Notes: generated by a model from the sequence alone, not told the origin. A stretch of 10,281 nt of DNA from Hydrogenophaga sp. (GCA_025458415.1 JALOSN010000018.1:1-10281); one strand, 5' to 3'. Positions 1 through 6,778 are shown, counted from the first letter of the stretch. Program-made: numbers and translations.

Positions 1-129
1 GCCCTTCGGTGGCGGTGGCAGATGCGCCGCCGTGTTGTGCAAGGGCTGCGCGCGTTGCACCGCCACGTCGTACAGGTGGCGCAGCAGGGCGAGGGGGTCG
101 TCCAACGAGGCGGTGCTACCGCTGAGCAT
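1..129 (-). CDS. Glycerate 2-kinase (MOFRL/TtuD-GckA type), N-terminal fragment cut by window edge
   Basis: Reading the minus strand from an ATG at 129 gives 43 open codons that run off the left edge. The N-terminus contains DDPLALLRHLYDVAVQRAQP and then HLPPPPKG. This spacing, with an acidic/Pro start, a helix of the form LLRxLYDxAV, a Pro and finally LPPPPKG, is the usual beginning of type-2 glycerate kinases (the TtuD/GckA family, often mis-named hydroxypyruvate reductase). These phosphorylate D-glycerate to 2-phosphoglycerate in the cytoplasm. In that family the next residues form a VVGAGKA-like nucleotide loop, which would lie outside this window. The start is four bases after the stop of the transketolase C-subunit (stop 136-134), with no strong ribosome site, so translation is probably coupled and the gene is the next cistron of the same operon. 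The identification rests on a short N-terminus and on context; a different family is possible. Confidence 0.68.
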   Translation of the reverse strand, partial: MLSGSTASLDDPLALLRHLYDVAVQRAQPLHNTAAHLPPPPKG

Positions 130-133
130 CGTC

Positions 134-1138
134 TCAGGTCAGCCAGGCCTTGAACGAGGCGACCATGCGATCGGCAGAAATGCCGTAGCGCTCATGCAGG
201 GTGGGCAGCGCGCCGGCGTCCAGGAATGCGTCAGGCAGCGCCAGCTGTCGAAAGCGGGTGGGGAACACACCCTCGCGCAACAGCAGGGCTGCCACCGCCT
301 CACCGAGGCCGCCCACGGTGGAATGGTTCTCCGCCACGACCACCAGGCGTCCAGTCTTGCGCACCTCTCGCAGGATGGACTCTTCGTCCAGCGGTTTGAT
401 GGTGGGGCAATGCAGCACGGCCACCTTGACGTTGTCGGCTTCAAGCTGCTTGGCCACTTCCAGGCTACGCATGGTCATGAATCCGCTGGCGATCACCAAG
501 ACATCCGCTCCGTCGCGCAGCAACTTGGCTTTGCCCAGCTCGAAACGGTAGTCATACTCGTCCAGCAACAAAGGCACGTTGCCACGCAACAGGCGCATGT
601 AGACCGGTCCATTATGGGCCGCAATCTGTGGCACCGCCTGCTCGATGTCCAGCGCATCGCACGGATCAATCACGGTCAGCCCCGGAATGGCGCGCATCAT
701 CGCCAAATCCTCGGTGGCCTGATGGCTGGGGCCGTAGCCGGTGGTCAAGCCTGGCAGGGCGCAGCAGATCTTGACGTTGAGCTTCTCTTCGGCAATTACC
801 TGGTGGATGAAGTCGTAGGCGCGCCGCGTGCCAAACACCGCGTAGGTCGTCGCAAAGGGCACCAGTCCCACCTTGGCCATGCCACCAGCAGCGCCCATGA
901 GCAACTGCTCGGCCATGCCCATCTGAAAGAATCGCTCAGGGTACGCCTGCCCGAACAGGTGCAGGTCGGTGTACTTGGCCAGGTCCGCCGTCATGCCCAC
1001 GATCTCGGGGTGGTTCGCAGCGTACTCCGTCAGCGCCTTGCCGAATGGCGCCGCCTTGACGCGCTGGCCCTCCGATGCAATGGAAGCGATCATCGCCGAC
1101 GTGGTCAGCCGGGGTTTCTTCTCGGTCACGGTGTTCAT
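134..1138 (-). CDS. Split transketolase, C-terminal subunit (334 aa)
   Basis: This subunit carries the pyrimidine-binding and C-terminal domains of a two-chain thiamine-diphosphate transketolase; the partner is the gene just upstream. The catalytic Glu that activates the cofactor is E77 in GMAEQ. It is followed by the family segment FATTYAVFGTRRAYDFI (about 95-111), then GYGPSHQATEDLAMMR (about 134-149) with the conserved His139, and a C-terminal domain starting near VLVIASGF (213). Length is normal for split C-subunits (about 310-340). The start is MNTVTEKK at 1138, chosen because GAGGA lies eight bases upstream; the longer open frame upstream overlaps the partner gene. The N-subunit stop (1152-1150) is inside this ribosome site, giving an 11-base gap and likely coupled, equal synthesis. 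At the position of E. coli Asp469, a residue that contacts the acceptor aldehyde, this protein has Tyr135, and the His461 position is not His. Its substrate is therefore not predictable from standard transketolase. Confidence 0.93.
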   Translation of the reverse strand: MNTVTEKKPRLTTSAMIASIASEGQRVKAAPFGKALTEYAANHPEIVGMTADLAKYTDLHLFGQAYPERFFQMGMAEQLLMGAAGGMAKVGLVPFATTYAVFGTRRAYDFIHQVIAEEKLNVKICCALPGLTTGYGPSHQATEDLAMMRAIPGLTVIDPCDALDIEQAVPQIAAHNGPVYMRLLRGNVPLLLDEYDYRFELGKAKLLRDGADVLVIASGFMTMRSLEVAKQLEADNVKVAVLHCPTIKPLDEESILREVRKTGRLVVVAENHSTVGGLGEAVAALLLREGVFPTRFRQLALPDAFLDAGALPTLHERYGISADRMVASFKAWLT

Positions 1139-1149
1139 CTTCGGGTTCC

Positions 1150-1989
1150 TCACGGACGGTTGGCGTCCAGAATGTCCAGGGCCTGCTGCCATTCGGGCGG
1201 GTCGACACGGATGAAGTGGTTCTTGTCCCGGGTTTCCAGAAATGGCACCCCCTTGCCCATGAGCGTGTCGCACAAGATGACACGTGGACGCGCTTCGGGC
1301 AGCTGGCGTGCCGTATCAAACGCGCGAACGACGGCCGGCAGGTGGTTGCCGTCAACACGTTGTACATGCCAACCGAACGACGCGAACTTGTCGGTCAGCG
1401 GTTCGAATCCCATGACTTTCGTCGACGGTCCGTCGGCCTGCTGGTTGTTGATGTCGACCAGGCAGATCAGGTTACCCAGCCCATGGTGACTGGCGGCCAT
1501 GGCGGCCTCCCAGGTGGAACCCTCGTCCAGTTCGCCGTCCGACATGGAGTTGTAGACAAAGGCCGGGTTGCCTCGGTGGCGAAGACCCAGGGCCATGCCC
1601 ACGGCAATGGATAAACCCTGACCCAGGGACCCGCCGGACATCTCCATGCCAGGCGTGTAGGTGGCCATGCCCGACATGGGCAGGCGGCTGTCATCACTGC
1701 CATAGGTCTCCAGCTCGTCCTCGGGAATGACGCCGGCTTCGATCAGAGCCGCATAGTGCGCGATGGCGTAGTGGCCGTGTGACAGCAGGAAGCGATCACG
1801 GCCGTCCCAGTCAGGATCTTCAGGCCGAAACTTCAGCGCATGGCCGTAGGCCACGGCCAGCACGTCGGCATAGCCCAGGGCCTGACCGACATAGCCCTGC
1901 CCTTGCACTTCGCCCATGCGCAGGGCGTAGCGCCGAATCCTGTGGGCGCACGCCTCAAGCTCGGTCAAGGTGGATGCGGAACTGCTCAT
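1150..1989 (-). CDS. Split transketolase, N-terminal subunit (279 aa)
   Basis: This is the diphosphate-binding domain of a two-chain transketolase. The cofactor/metal site is visible as SDGELDEGS (D151, E153) with N181 in LVDINN, the usual GDG-x(about 25)-N arrangement with Ser as first residue. Also seen are LLSHGHYAIA (His73, equal to E. coli His66), GGSLGQGLS (119-127), GWHV (206-209) and a late His258 in KNHF that probably equals His261. Start: ATG at 1989 with GGAGA four bases upstream (minus strand). The gene follows dctM after 100 bases and is coupled to the C-subunit. Unusual: ungapped alignment to E. coli TktA from G25 to D35 puts Tyr33 (in QGYVGQALGY) at His26, and alignment back from LGQG puts Ser106 at His100. 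Both histidines normally contact the donor ketose. The protein may belong to a known split subfamily with these substitutions, but the donor is probably not a standard ketose phosphate. Confidence 0.93.
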   Translation of the reverse strand: MSSSASTLTELEACAHRIRRYALRMGEVQGQGYVGQALGYADVLAVAYGHALKFRPEDPDWDGRDRFLLSHGHYAIAHYAALIEAGVIPEDELETYGSDDSRLPMSGMATYTPGMEMSGGSLGQGLSIAVGMALGLRHRGNPAFVYNSMSDGELDEGSTWEAAMAASHHGLGNLICLVDINNQQADGPSTKVMGFEPLTDKFASFGWHVQRVDGNHLPAVVRAFDTARQLPEARPRVILCDTLMGKGVPFLETRDKNHFIRVDPPEWQQALDILDANRP

Positions 1990-2089
1990 GGATTCTCCAA
2001 AAAGGTTGACCGGGGAACGGTTGGATCACTTGCGGCAGCCATCAGGGTGATACGCATCCCATGGTGCTGCGCAGAGAGTTGGACAGGTA

Positions 2090-3349
2090 TCAGCGTAGGA
2101 TGCTGGCGGGTACGTATGACACCAGGGCCAACACCAAAAACCCAATGGCGTAGAAGGGCAGCAATTCCTTGACCGTTTGCCCTACCTTGACGCGGGCCAA
2201 CTCGCTGGTGATGAACAGGGTGGTGCCCACTGGGGGTGAGTACAGCCCGATCGCCAGGTTCACCACCATCATCACGCCCAACTGAACCGGGTCCATACCA
2301 ATGCTCTGCGCGAGCGGCAGGAACACCGGGGTCAGCAGCAGGACGGCGGCCGGCAGGTCGATGAACATGCCGATCGCGAGCATCACGATGTTCATGATCA
2401 GGATGACCATCCAGGCTTCACCTACGCTCTGGCCGATCCATTGGGTCACCATGGACGGAAGCTGATCGAAGGTCAGCAGCCAGCCGATGGAAGCCGATGC
2501 CATGATCACCAACAAAACCACCCCAGTTGCGAGGCCGGAGTCCACGACCGCTTCATGCAGTCGCCTAATACTCAGGTCGCGGTAGAACACCACCGAAATC
2601 AGCAAGGCGTACAGGGTGGAGATGATCGAGACCTCGGTCGGCGTCACAATACCAAGACGCAACAGGCTCACGATCAGTACTGGCAACATCAAGGCCGGCG
2701 CCGAGTAGCGGAGGTTCTTGCGGAACTCGGGCCAGTTGATCGGGGTGGTGTCCCGCGGGAAATTGCGGCTACGACCAGACCACCAACACACCAGCAGAAA
2801 GCCGGCACACAACAACAGTCCGGGAAGAACACCCGCCACGAACAAGGCGGCCACGGAAGCACCGGCCGTTTGCGCGTACAAGATGAGCGGGATAGACGGT
2901 GGAATCAGGATCACGATGGTGGCCGAAGCGGCCAGGGTCGCAGCCGAGAACGCTGGCGGATAGCCCAGACTCTTCTGCCAGGGGATCATCAAGGACCCGA
3001 TGGCCGATGCGTCAGCCACTGCGGATCCCGAGACACCCCCAAACACCGTGGAAGACATGACCCCAACCTGGGCTGGTCCACCATGGAAACGGCCAATCAG
3101 CGCGGACAGCATGCCCACCAAAGCTGCGCCCAGCTTGCCGCCCATCATCAACGACCCCGTGAGCATGAAAAAGGGGATCGCAATCAGGGGAAAGCTCTGC
3201 ACCTGGGCCACCATCTGCTGCACCAGCAGGTCGGCGGGAATGCGGTCGTTGGTGGCCACCGCCGCCATGGAGGCGATCAGTAGCGCGTGGGCGATGGGAA
3301 CGGCCAAGGTGGCCGCCCCCAGAAAAACCAGAAGAATGAGTGCGCTCAT
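2090..3349 (-). CDS. dctM: TRAP transporter large membrane subunit DctM (419 aa)
   Basis: This is the ion-coupled transport channel of a tripartite ATP-independent periplasmic (TRAP) transporter in the inner membrane. The sequence is a chain of hydrophobic segments from residue 2 to 419 with the family marks FMLTGSLM (61-68), FGGVSGSAVADASAIGSLMI (103-122), LIPPSIPLILYA (148-159) and, in the second half, IDLPAAVLLLTPVFLPL (330-346) and NLAIGLYSPPVGTTLF (364-379). The length of 419 is typical (about 425). The start at 3349 was chosen because its ATG overlaps the dctQ stop as ATGA, with GGGGGCGG just upstream; the longer in-frame extension would run antisense-like through dctQ and has no transporter character. 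It works with dctQ and dctP, encoded directly upstream. The hydrophobic motifs do not reveal the substrate. Confidence 0.95.
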   Translation of the reverse strand: MSALILLVFLGAATLAVPIAHALLIASMAAVATNDRIPADLLVQQMVAQVQSFPLIAIPFFMLTGSLMMGGKLGAALVGMLSALIGRFHGGPAQVGVMSSTVFGGVSGSAVADASAIGSLMIPWQKSLGYPPAFSAATLAASATIVILIPPSIPLILYAQTAGASVAALFVAGVLPGLLLCAGFLLVCWWSGRSRNFPRDTTPINWPEFRKNLRYSAPALMLPVLIVSLLRLGIVTPTEVSIISTLYALLISVVFYRDLSIRRLHEAVVDSGLATGVVLLVIMASASIGWLLTFDQLPSMVTQWIGQSVGEAWMVILIMNIVMLAIGMFIDLPAAVLLLTPVFLPLAQSIGMDPVQLGVMMVVNLAIGLYSPPVGTTLFITSELARVKVGQTVKELLPFYAIGFLVLALVSYVPASILR

Positions 3350-3858
3350 ACCGCCCCCGATGACGTACGTGCGGGCGGCGTCGCCGCACGCAGGTTTTGC
3401 CAGGCCGACTGCAGAGCCAGCACACACAGCAGCGCCATGCCCACCATCACACAACCATAGGTGACAGAGCCTGGGACTTGCAAGATGGGCGACTTTTCGT
3501 CGTGCACGATTTCCAGCAGCATGTAGGTCGCCTTGACCAGATAGCCGTACAGACCCGCGACCAGCAGCCAGGCCGCCACAGCCACCCGCCGTTGCCAGAT
3601 CGGCGGAAGTGCGCCCACCAGAAAGGTGGTGGTGATGTGAGCGCCCTTGGCCGCGGCCAGAACGATGCCCGACATCACCAGCCAGGGGAAAATCAGTTCG
3701 GGCACTTCGCTGGCCCACTGCAGACTGCTGCCGGTGCTGTATCGAAGCAGGGTATTGGCGGTGAGGATGAAGAAGATCACCGAGACGGTGATCCAGAGCA
3801 CGACCTTGCAGATGGCGCACACCAGCCGCTCCAGCCAGCCCGTTTCGGCTTGGGACAT
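3346..3858 (-). CDS. dctQ: TRAP transporter small membrane subunit DctQ (170 aa)
   Basis: This is the small four-helix partner of DctM. Hydrophobic segments lie at about 12-34, 51-69, 93-115 and 132-152. The DctQ signature is clear between helices one and two: LLRYSTGSSLQWASEVPELI followed by WLVMSGIVLAAAKGAHI. The start is MSQAETGW at 3858, with TGGAGA eight bases upstream; an ATG 24 codons earlier lies in the spacer behind dctP and has no better ribosome site. The 3' end overlaps dctM by four bases (ATGA), so the two membrane subunits should be made together. It is separated from dctP by 61 bases that hold a hairpin. Confidence 0.93.
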   Translation of the reverse strand: MSQAETGWLERLVCAICKVVLWITVSVIFFILTANTLLRYSTGSSLQWASEVPELIFPWLVMSGIVLAAAKGAHITTTFLVGALPPIWQRRVAVAAWLLVAGLYGYLVKATYMLLEIVHDEKSPILQVPGSVTYGCVMVGMALLCVLALQSAWQNLRAATPPARTSSGAV

Positions 3859-3877
3859 ATCGGTCTCCAGGAGGAAC

Positions 3878-3897
3878 CCGACCCCAGCCAGGGTCGG
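3878..3897 (-). promoter_or_regulatory. Hairpin in the dctP-dctQ spacer
   Basis: A perfect 7-bp inverted repeat, CCGACCC and GGGTCGG, with a 6-base loop, lies between the dctP stop and the dctQ ribosome site. No T-run follows in the direction of transcription, so it is not a standard intrinsic terminator. Hairpins at this place in transport operons commonly protect the binding-protein message or reduce read-through, keeping binding protein in excess over membrane subunits. That role is inferred here. Confidence 0.5.
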
Positions 3898-3919
3898 ATT
3901 GCTGACAGGCAGGACAGCG

Positions 3920-4912
3920 TTACTGCGCACGCGAGGCGGCCACCACCTGTTTCACGAAGGGCCCGATCGGGCTGGCTTCCCATTTGCTCACCACCGACGC
4001 GGTCGCCTTCTGGAAAGCGGACTTGTCCACCACGTCCACCTGGGTCCCCTTGGCCTTGAGTTCAGCCACCAGGCTGTCGTCGCTCTCTTTGGACAGCTTG
4101 CGCTGCAGTGCCGTGGCCACATTGGCAGCCTCCTGCACCGCCTTGCGATCGGCGTCGGACAGGCGATCCCAGGTGCGCTTGCTCATGAGGAACGGGGTCA
4201 TCTCGTACTTGTGGCCGGTCAGCGACACGTACTTCTGCACCTCATACAGCTTGGCCGAGTGGATATTGGTCAGCGGGTTCTCCTGACCATCCACCACGCC
4301 CTGCTGCAGCGCAACGTAGAGCTCGGAGAACTTGATCTGCTGGGCCTCGGCACCCAGCGCCTGCATGATGTCCACCGTGACAGCATCCGGCGGGGTACGC
4401 ATCTTCAGGCCCTTGAGGTCTTCTGGCTTAAGCAGCGCGCGCTTGCTGTTGCTCATATGGCGAATGCCGTTGTCCCAGTAGCCCAGCACCACCATGCCCT
4501 TTTCCGCGGTCTTGGCGGCCAGCGCCTGACCCACCGCGCCATCAAGGATTTTCCAGGCCTGCGGCAGATCGCTGAACAGGAAAGGCAGACCGAAGGCGGC
4601 ATATTCAGGCACGGTGTTGGCCAGCGCACCTTGCGAGTTGGCCGAAATGTCCAGAGCGCCAGTGCGCAACGCGGTCACCATGGCGGCGTCGTCGCCAAGC
4701 TGGGCCGAAGGAGCCACAGCCACCTCAATGCGTCCGCCGGAACGGGCCTTGAGCTCATCGGCGAATTTCACAGCCGCAGTGTGGCGAGGGCTACCAACAG
4801 GGTTGCCGTGACCCAGTGTCAATTTGACGGCGGCCTGTGCAAAGGCAGCGCCGCTGAGGGTCAGTGCGGCAGCGGCGATCAGGCTGCGACGCAGCATCTT
4901 GGGAAATGTCAT
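3920..4912 (-). CDS. dctP: TRAP transporter periplasmic solute-binding protein DctP (330 aa)
   Basis: This is a periplasmic receptor that delivers the substrate to DctQM. It has a cleavable signal peptide: basic MTFPKMLRR, a hydrophobic core, and a likely cut after AFA (residue 25). The mature protein starts with VKLTLGHGN and shows the DctP family pattern: HTAAVKFADELKARSGGRIEV (44-64), QLGDDAAMVTALRTGALDIS (71-90), KGLKMRTPP (168-175) and ELYVALQQGVVDGQENP (197-213). Arg172 in KMRTP is the position that in most characterised DctP proteins salt-bridges a substrate carboxylate; Arg151 in GIRHMSN is the other conserved arginine. This points to a carboxylate ligand such as a sugar acid, though some family members bind neutral polyols. 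The start at 4912 has AGGAGA seven bases upstream. The gene lies 71 bases after the SDR gene. Confidence 0.95.
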   Translation of the reverse strand: MTFPKMLRRSLIAAAALTLSGAAFAQAAVKLTLGHGNPVGSPRHTAAVKFADELKARSGGRIEVAVAPSAQLGDDAAMVTALRTGALDISANSQGALANTVPEYAAFGLPFLFSDLPQAWKILDGAVGQALAAKTAEKGMVVLGYWDNGIRHMSNSKRALLKPEDLKGLKMRTPPDAVTVDIMQALGAEAQQIKFSELYVALQQGVVDGQENPLTNIHSAKLYEVQKYVSLTGHKYEMTPFLMSKRTWDRLSDADRKAVQEAANVATALQRKLSKESDDSLVAELKAKGTQVDVVDKSAFQKATASVVSKWEASPIGPFVKQVVAASRAQ

Positions 4913-4932
4913 CTTTGTCTCCTGGTTATGGG

Positions 4933-4971
4933 GTGGCCGACGGGCCACGGTGGGTTGTGGCCCCAAGGGCC
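4933..4971 (-). promoter_or_regulatory. Overlapping hairpins in the SDR-dctP spacer
   Basis: The 71-base spacer holds three alternating arms on the plus strand: GTGGCC (4933-4938), GGCCAC (4943-4948) and GTGGCC again (4957-4962). The middle arm can pair with either flank, with a 4-base or an 8-base loop. The third arm also overlaps a further 5-bp stem, GGCCC/GGGCC (4959-4963 with 4967-4971). Only one fold is possible at a time. No T-run follows. A role in message processing or in setting dctP level is possible but unproven; GC-rich spacers produce some such pairs by chance. Confidence 0.4.
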
Positions 4972-4983
4972 CGAACGATGAAC

Positions 4984-5733
4984 TCAGTGAATCAACATGC
5001 CGCCGTTGACATCCAGCGTGACGCCGGTGCAGTACTTGGACAGGTCGCTGGCCAGAAACACCACGCAACCGGCCACGTCGTTGGGTTCGCCGATACGGCC
5101 CAGCGGAATGCCGTCCAGGATGGTCTGGCGCTTGTCCTCGGGAATCTTTCCCTTGTTGATGTCGGTGGCGATAAGGCCCGGCGTCACGCAGTTGACGCGG
5201 ATGTTCTGGCCGCCGAACTCGCGGGCCATGGCGCGGGCCAACCCCAGCACACCAGCCTTGGCAGCGGAATAGTGGGGACCGCCCAGAATGCCGCCACCGC
5301 GCTGCGCGGACACAGACGAAATGCAGACGATGGATCCGCAGTTCTGGGCCTGCATGACCGGCAGGACCGCCTGGGATGCGTAAAGGGTGCCGCGCAGACT
5401 GACATCCAGAATTCGGTCGTAGTCGCCACCAGTGATGTCGAGGAACTTCACCGGTTGGGTGATACCGGCGTTGTTGACAAGCACATCGATGCGGCCGTAC
5501 TTCGCCTGGATCTGCGCCACCGCGGCTTCGCACGAGCTTTTGTCGGTGACGTTCGCCACCAGACCCAGATGGTCCGTGCCCAGTTGGGCGGCGGCAGCTT
5601 GTGGGTTGGCGACTTCCAGGTCGAGGATCACGACTTTGGCTCCCTGGGCGGCCATCATGCGGGCGGTGGCGAAACCGAGGCCATTGAGGCCAGCCCCGCC
5701 CGTGATGACCGCAACCTTGTCCTTGAGCAGCAT
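4984..5733 (-). CDS. Short-chain dehydrogenase/reductase, NAD-type (249 aa)
   Basis: This is a classical SDR oxidoreductase that interconverts a secondary alcohol and a ketone, probably oxidising the imported substrate in the cytoplasm. The Rossmann glycine loop is TGGAGLNGLG (11-20), two residues longer than the common TGxxxGIG. Asp38 in VVILDLE, at the end of strand two, favours NAD over NADP. VLVNNAG (84-90), serines in CISSVSA (137-143) and the catalytic pair Tyr155/Lys159 in PHYSAAKAG are all present, then NCVTPGLIATD (181-191) and the C-terminal VTLDVNGGM. The start at 5733 has AGGAGA eight bases upstream; the open frame extends further 5' only into the promoter region. It is the first gene of the left operon, opposite the LysR gene. 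The substrate is not identifiable from sequence; context suggests a sugar acid or polyol. Confidence 0.93.
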   Translation of the reverse strand: MLLKDKVAVITGGAGLNGLGFATARMMAAQGAKVVILDLEVANPQAAAAQLGTDHLGLVANVTDKSSCEAAVAQIQAKYGRIDVLVNNAGITQPVKFLDITGGDYDRILDVSLRGTLYASQAVLPVMQAQNCGSIVCISSVSAQRGGGILGGPHYSAAKAGVLGLARAMAREFGGQNIRVNCVTPGLIATDINKGKIPEDKRQTILDGIPLGRIGEPNDVAGCVVFLASDLSKYCTGVTLDVNGGMLIH

Positions 5734-5823
5734 GTTGATGTCTCCTGAAGATTTGCTGTGTTGACGATGGGGCGGATTCTGGGAGCCCTGTCGCCTGAAA
5801 ACAAACGATATAAACTCATCCAT

Positions 5824-5848
5824 GATGCAATTTTGTTCATGTTGCATC
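5824..5848. promoter_or_regulatory. Candidate LysR operator, dyad 1
   Basis: A perfect inverted repeat, GATGCAA (5824-5830) and TTGCATC (5842-5848), with an 11-base spacer centred at 5836. The size and spacing fit a LysR-type dimer site. It interlocks with dyad 2, whose centre is 12 bases away, close to one helical turn. Confidence 0.6.
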
Positions 5849-5864
5849 GCAATAAATGAACAAA
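5832..5864. promoter_or_regulatory. Candidate LysR operator, dyad 2
   Basis: A perfect 9-bp inverted repeat, TTTGTTCAT (5832-5840) and ATGAACAAA (5856-5864), with a 15-base spacer centred at 5848. Its right arm ends eight bases before the lysR ATG, so binding would probably block lysR itself and give negative autoregulation, typical of this family. The left arm shares the octamer ACATGAAC (read on the minus strand) with the dyad at 6779-6797. Confidence 0.62.
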
Positions 5865-5872
5865 TCTCAACC

Positions 5873-6760
5873 ATGATCCCGCCGCTGAGTGCCCTACAGG
5901 CCTTTGAAGCCATTGCGCGCCGCCGAAGCTTTGCCCTCGCGGCCCAGGAGCTGCATCTCACACCTTCGGCTGTGAGCCACCAATTGGCCAAGTTGGAGGG
6001 TCTTCTGGGTGTACGGCTGTTCGAACGTTCGGCCCGCGGCGTTGAGCTGACGCCGGCCGGTCACAGCTATCTTCAAAGGGTGGCCAATGCGCTTGGCGCC
6101 ATCAACACCGCCACCGAAGCCTTGCGCCACGGCATGCAAGACACGCTGCACCTGCACTGCAGCCCGAGTTTTGCCAGCCTGTGGCTCATGCCCCGCATCG
6201 CTCGTTTCCGTCGGTCCTATCCCCACATCGCTCTGGCGTTGTCGGCCTCCCACGTGCATTCGGATTTCCAGCTCGGCCTCGTGGACATCGATATCCGCTA
6301 TGGCTTGCCCAACTGGCCCCACCTGGAGGTGGAGCCGGTCTTCACGGAGAAGGTGATGCCCCTGGCCAGTCCCGCCTTCATCCGCGAGCACACACTGCAC
6401 CGGGCCGAGGATCTGTTGCGCGCGCCGCTGATCCAGTCGGTGGTGAATGTGGCGCAATGGTCGGACTGGTTCGCGCGTTTTCATCCAGCCCAACGACCCG
6501 AGCAGATTGCCCTGCGCTTTGACCGCGCCATGATGAGCCTTGACGCAGCCGTTCAGTCACTGGGTGTTGCACTGGAGAGCGCTACGCTGGGCCAGGCGCT
6601 GATCGCCACCGGCCGCTTGCAGCCGGTCTTTGGCAACGACATGATGCTTGAGGTGCAAGGGCATTTTCTGGTGTACCCAGCCCGGCACGCCGCCCGGCCC
6701 GAGGTCAAGGCGTTTCTCGAATGGATGCGCCAGGAAGCCCAGGGCAATGCGGGCAAGTGA
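5873..6760 (+). CDS. LysR-family transcriptional regulator, GcvA-like (295 aa)
   Basis: This is a DNA-binding regulator, presumably the local activator/repressor of both arms of the locus. The N-terminal winged helix-turn-helix is plain: LSALQAFEAIARRRSFALAA (5-24), ELHLTPSAVSHQLAKLEGLL (26-45) and GVRLFERSARGVELTPAG (46-63), the pattern of the GcvA-like branch. The rest (about 85-290) is the effector-binding domain, with LMPRIARFRRSYPHIAL and VDIDIRYG. Start: MIPPLSALQAF at 5873 fits the family N-terminus; the earlier in-frame ATG codons at 5822 and 5825 would add MMQFCSCC-like residues and place both operators inside the gene. No Shine-Dalgarno is visible before 5873. It is divergent from the SDR operon and upstream of the transketolase gene. 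The effector is unknown, probably a pathway intermediate. Confidence 0.92.
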   Translation: MIPPLSALQAFEAIARRRSFALAAQELHLTPSAVSHQLAKLEGLLGVRLFERSARGVELTPAGHSYLQRVANALGAINTATEALRHGMQDTLHLHCSPSFASLWLMPRIARFRRSYPHIALALSASHVHSDFQLGLVDIDIRYGLPNWPHLEVEPVFTEKVMPLASPAFIREHTLHRAEDLLRAPLIQSVVNVAQWSDWFARFHPAQRPEQIALRFDRAMMSLDAAVQSLGVALESATLGQALIATGRLQPVFGNDMMLEVQGHFLVYPARHAARPEVKAFLEWMRQEAQGNAGK

Positions 6761-6775
6761 GGCTGAAGCTCAGCC
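6761..6775 (+). other. Short hairpin directly after the lysR stop
   Basis: GGCTGA-AGC-TCAGCC is a perfect 6-bp stem with a 3-base loop, starting at the first base after the lysR stop codon. There is no T-run behind it, so it may be a weak or Rho-assisted end point rather than an intrinsic terminator. Confidence 0.4.
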
Positions 6776-6778
6776 CCA

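Larger units (their letters stand above)
5734..5872. promoter_or_regulatory. Divergent promoter region between SDR operon and lysR
   Basis: The 139-base gap contains an AT-richer island (about 5800-5870) unlike its surroundings. On the minus strand TTTATATC (5814-5807) is a fair -10 box for the SDR operon, with no good -35 box at the right distance, as expected for an activator-dependent promoter. Its implied start would leave a leader of about 65 bases before the SDR ATG. The two inverted repeats listed separately would lie about 25-65 bases upstream of that start, the usual zone for LysR-type activators. A TATAAA sequence on the plus strand (5809-5814) could serve lysR, but no matching -35 is seen. 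Confidence 0.6.

Noticed and set aside
32..1489. A 485-codon plus-strand open frame
   Set aside because: It lies antisense to both split transketolase genes, crosses their junction and shows no family motif.
2441..3283. A 280-codon plus-strand open frame opposite dctM
   Set aside because: It is antisense to a clear membrane transporter gene; the translation is extremely polar and repetitive, typical of a complement frame.
3350..3820. N-terminal extension of dctM, or a DctQ-DctM fusion
   Set aside because: The extension is in a different frame from dctQ and is not hydrophobic in the right pattern; the ATGA overlap gives a normal separate start at 3349.
3647..4981. A 444-codon plus-strand open frame opposite dctP
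   Set aside because: It is a shadow of the dctP/dctQ region with low-complexity His/Gln/Arg-rich translation and no plausible ribosome site.
5822..5872. Earlier ATG codons (5822, 5825) as the lysR start
   Set aside because: The added residues do not fit the LysR N-terminus, which normally begins just before the helix-turn-helix, and the extension would bury both operators in coding sequence.
6761..6775. Intrinsic terminator after lysR
   Set aside because: The hairpin is only 6 bp and is followed by CCAACATGAA rather than a T-run, so I list it only as a hairpin.
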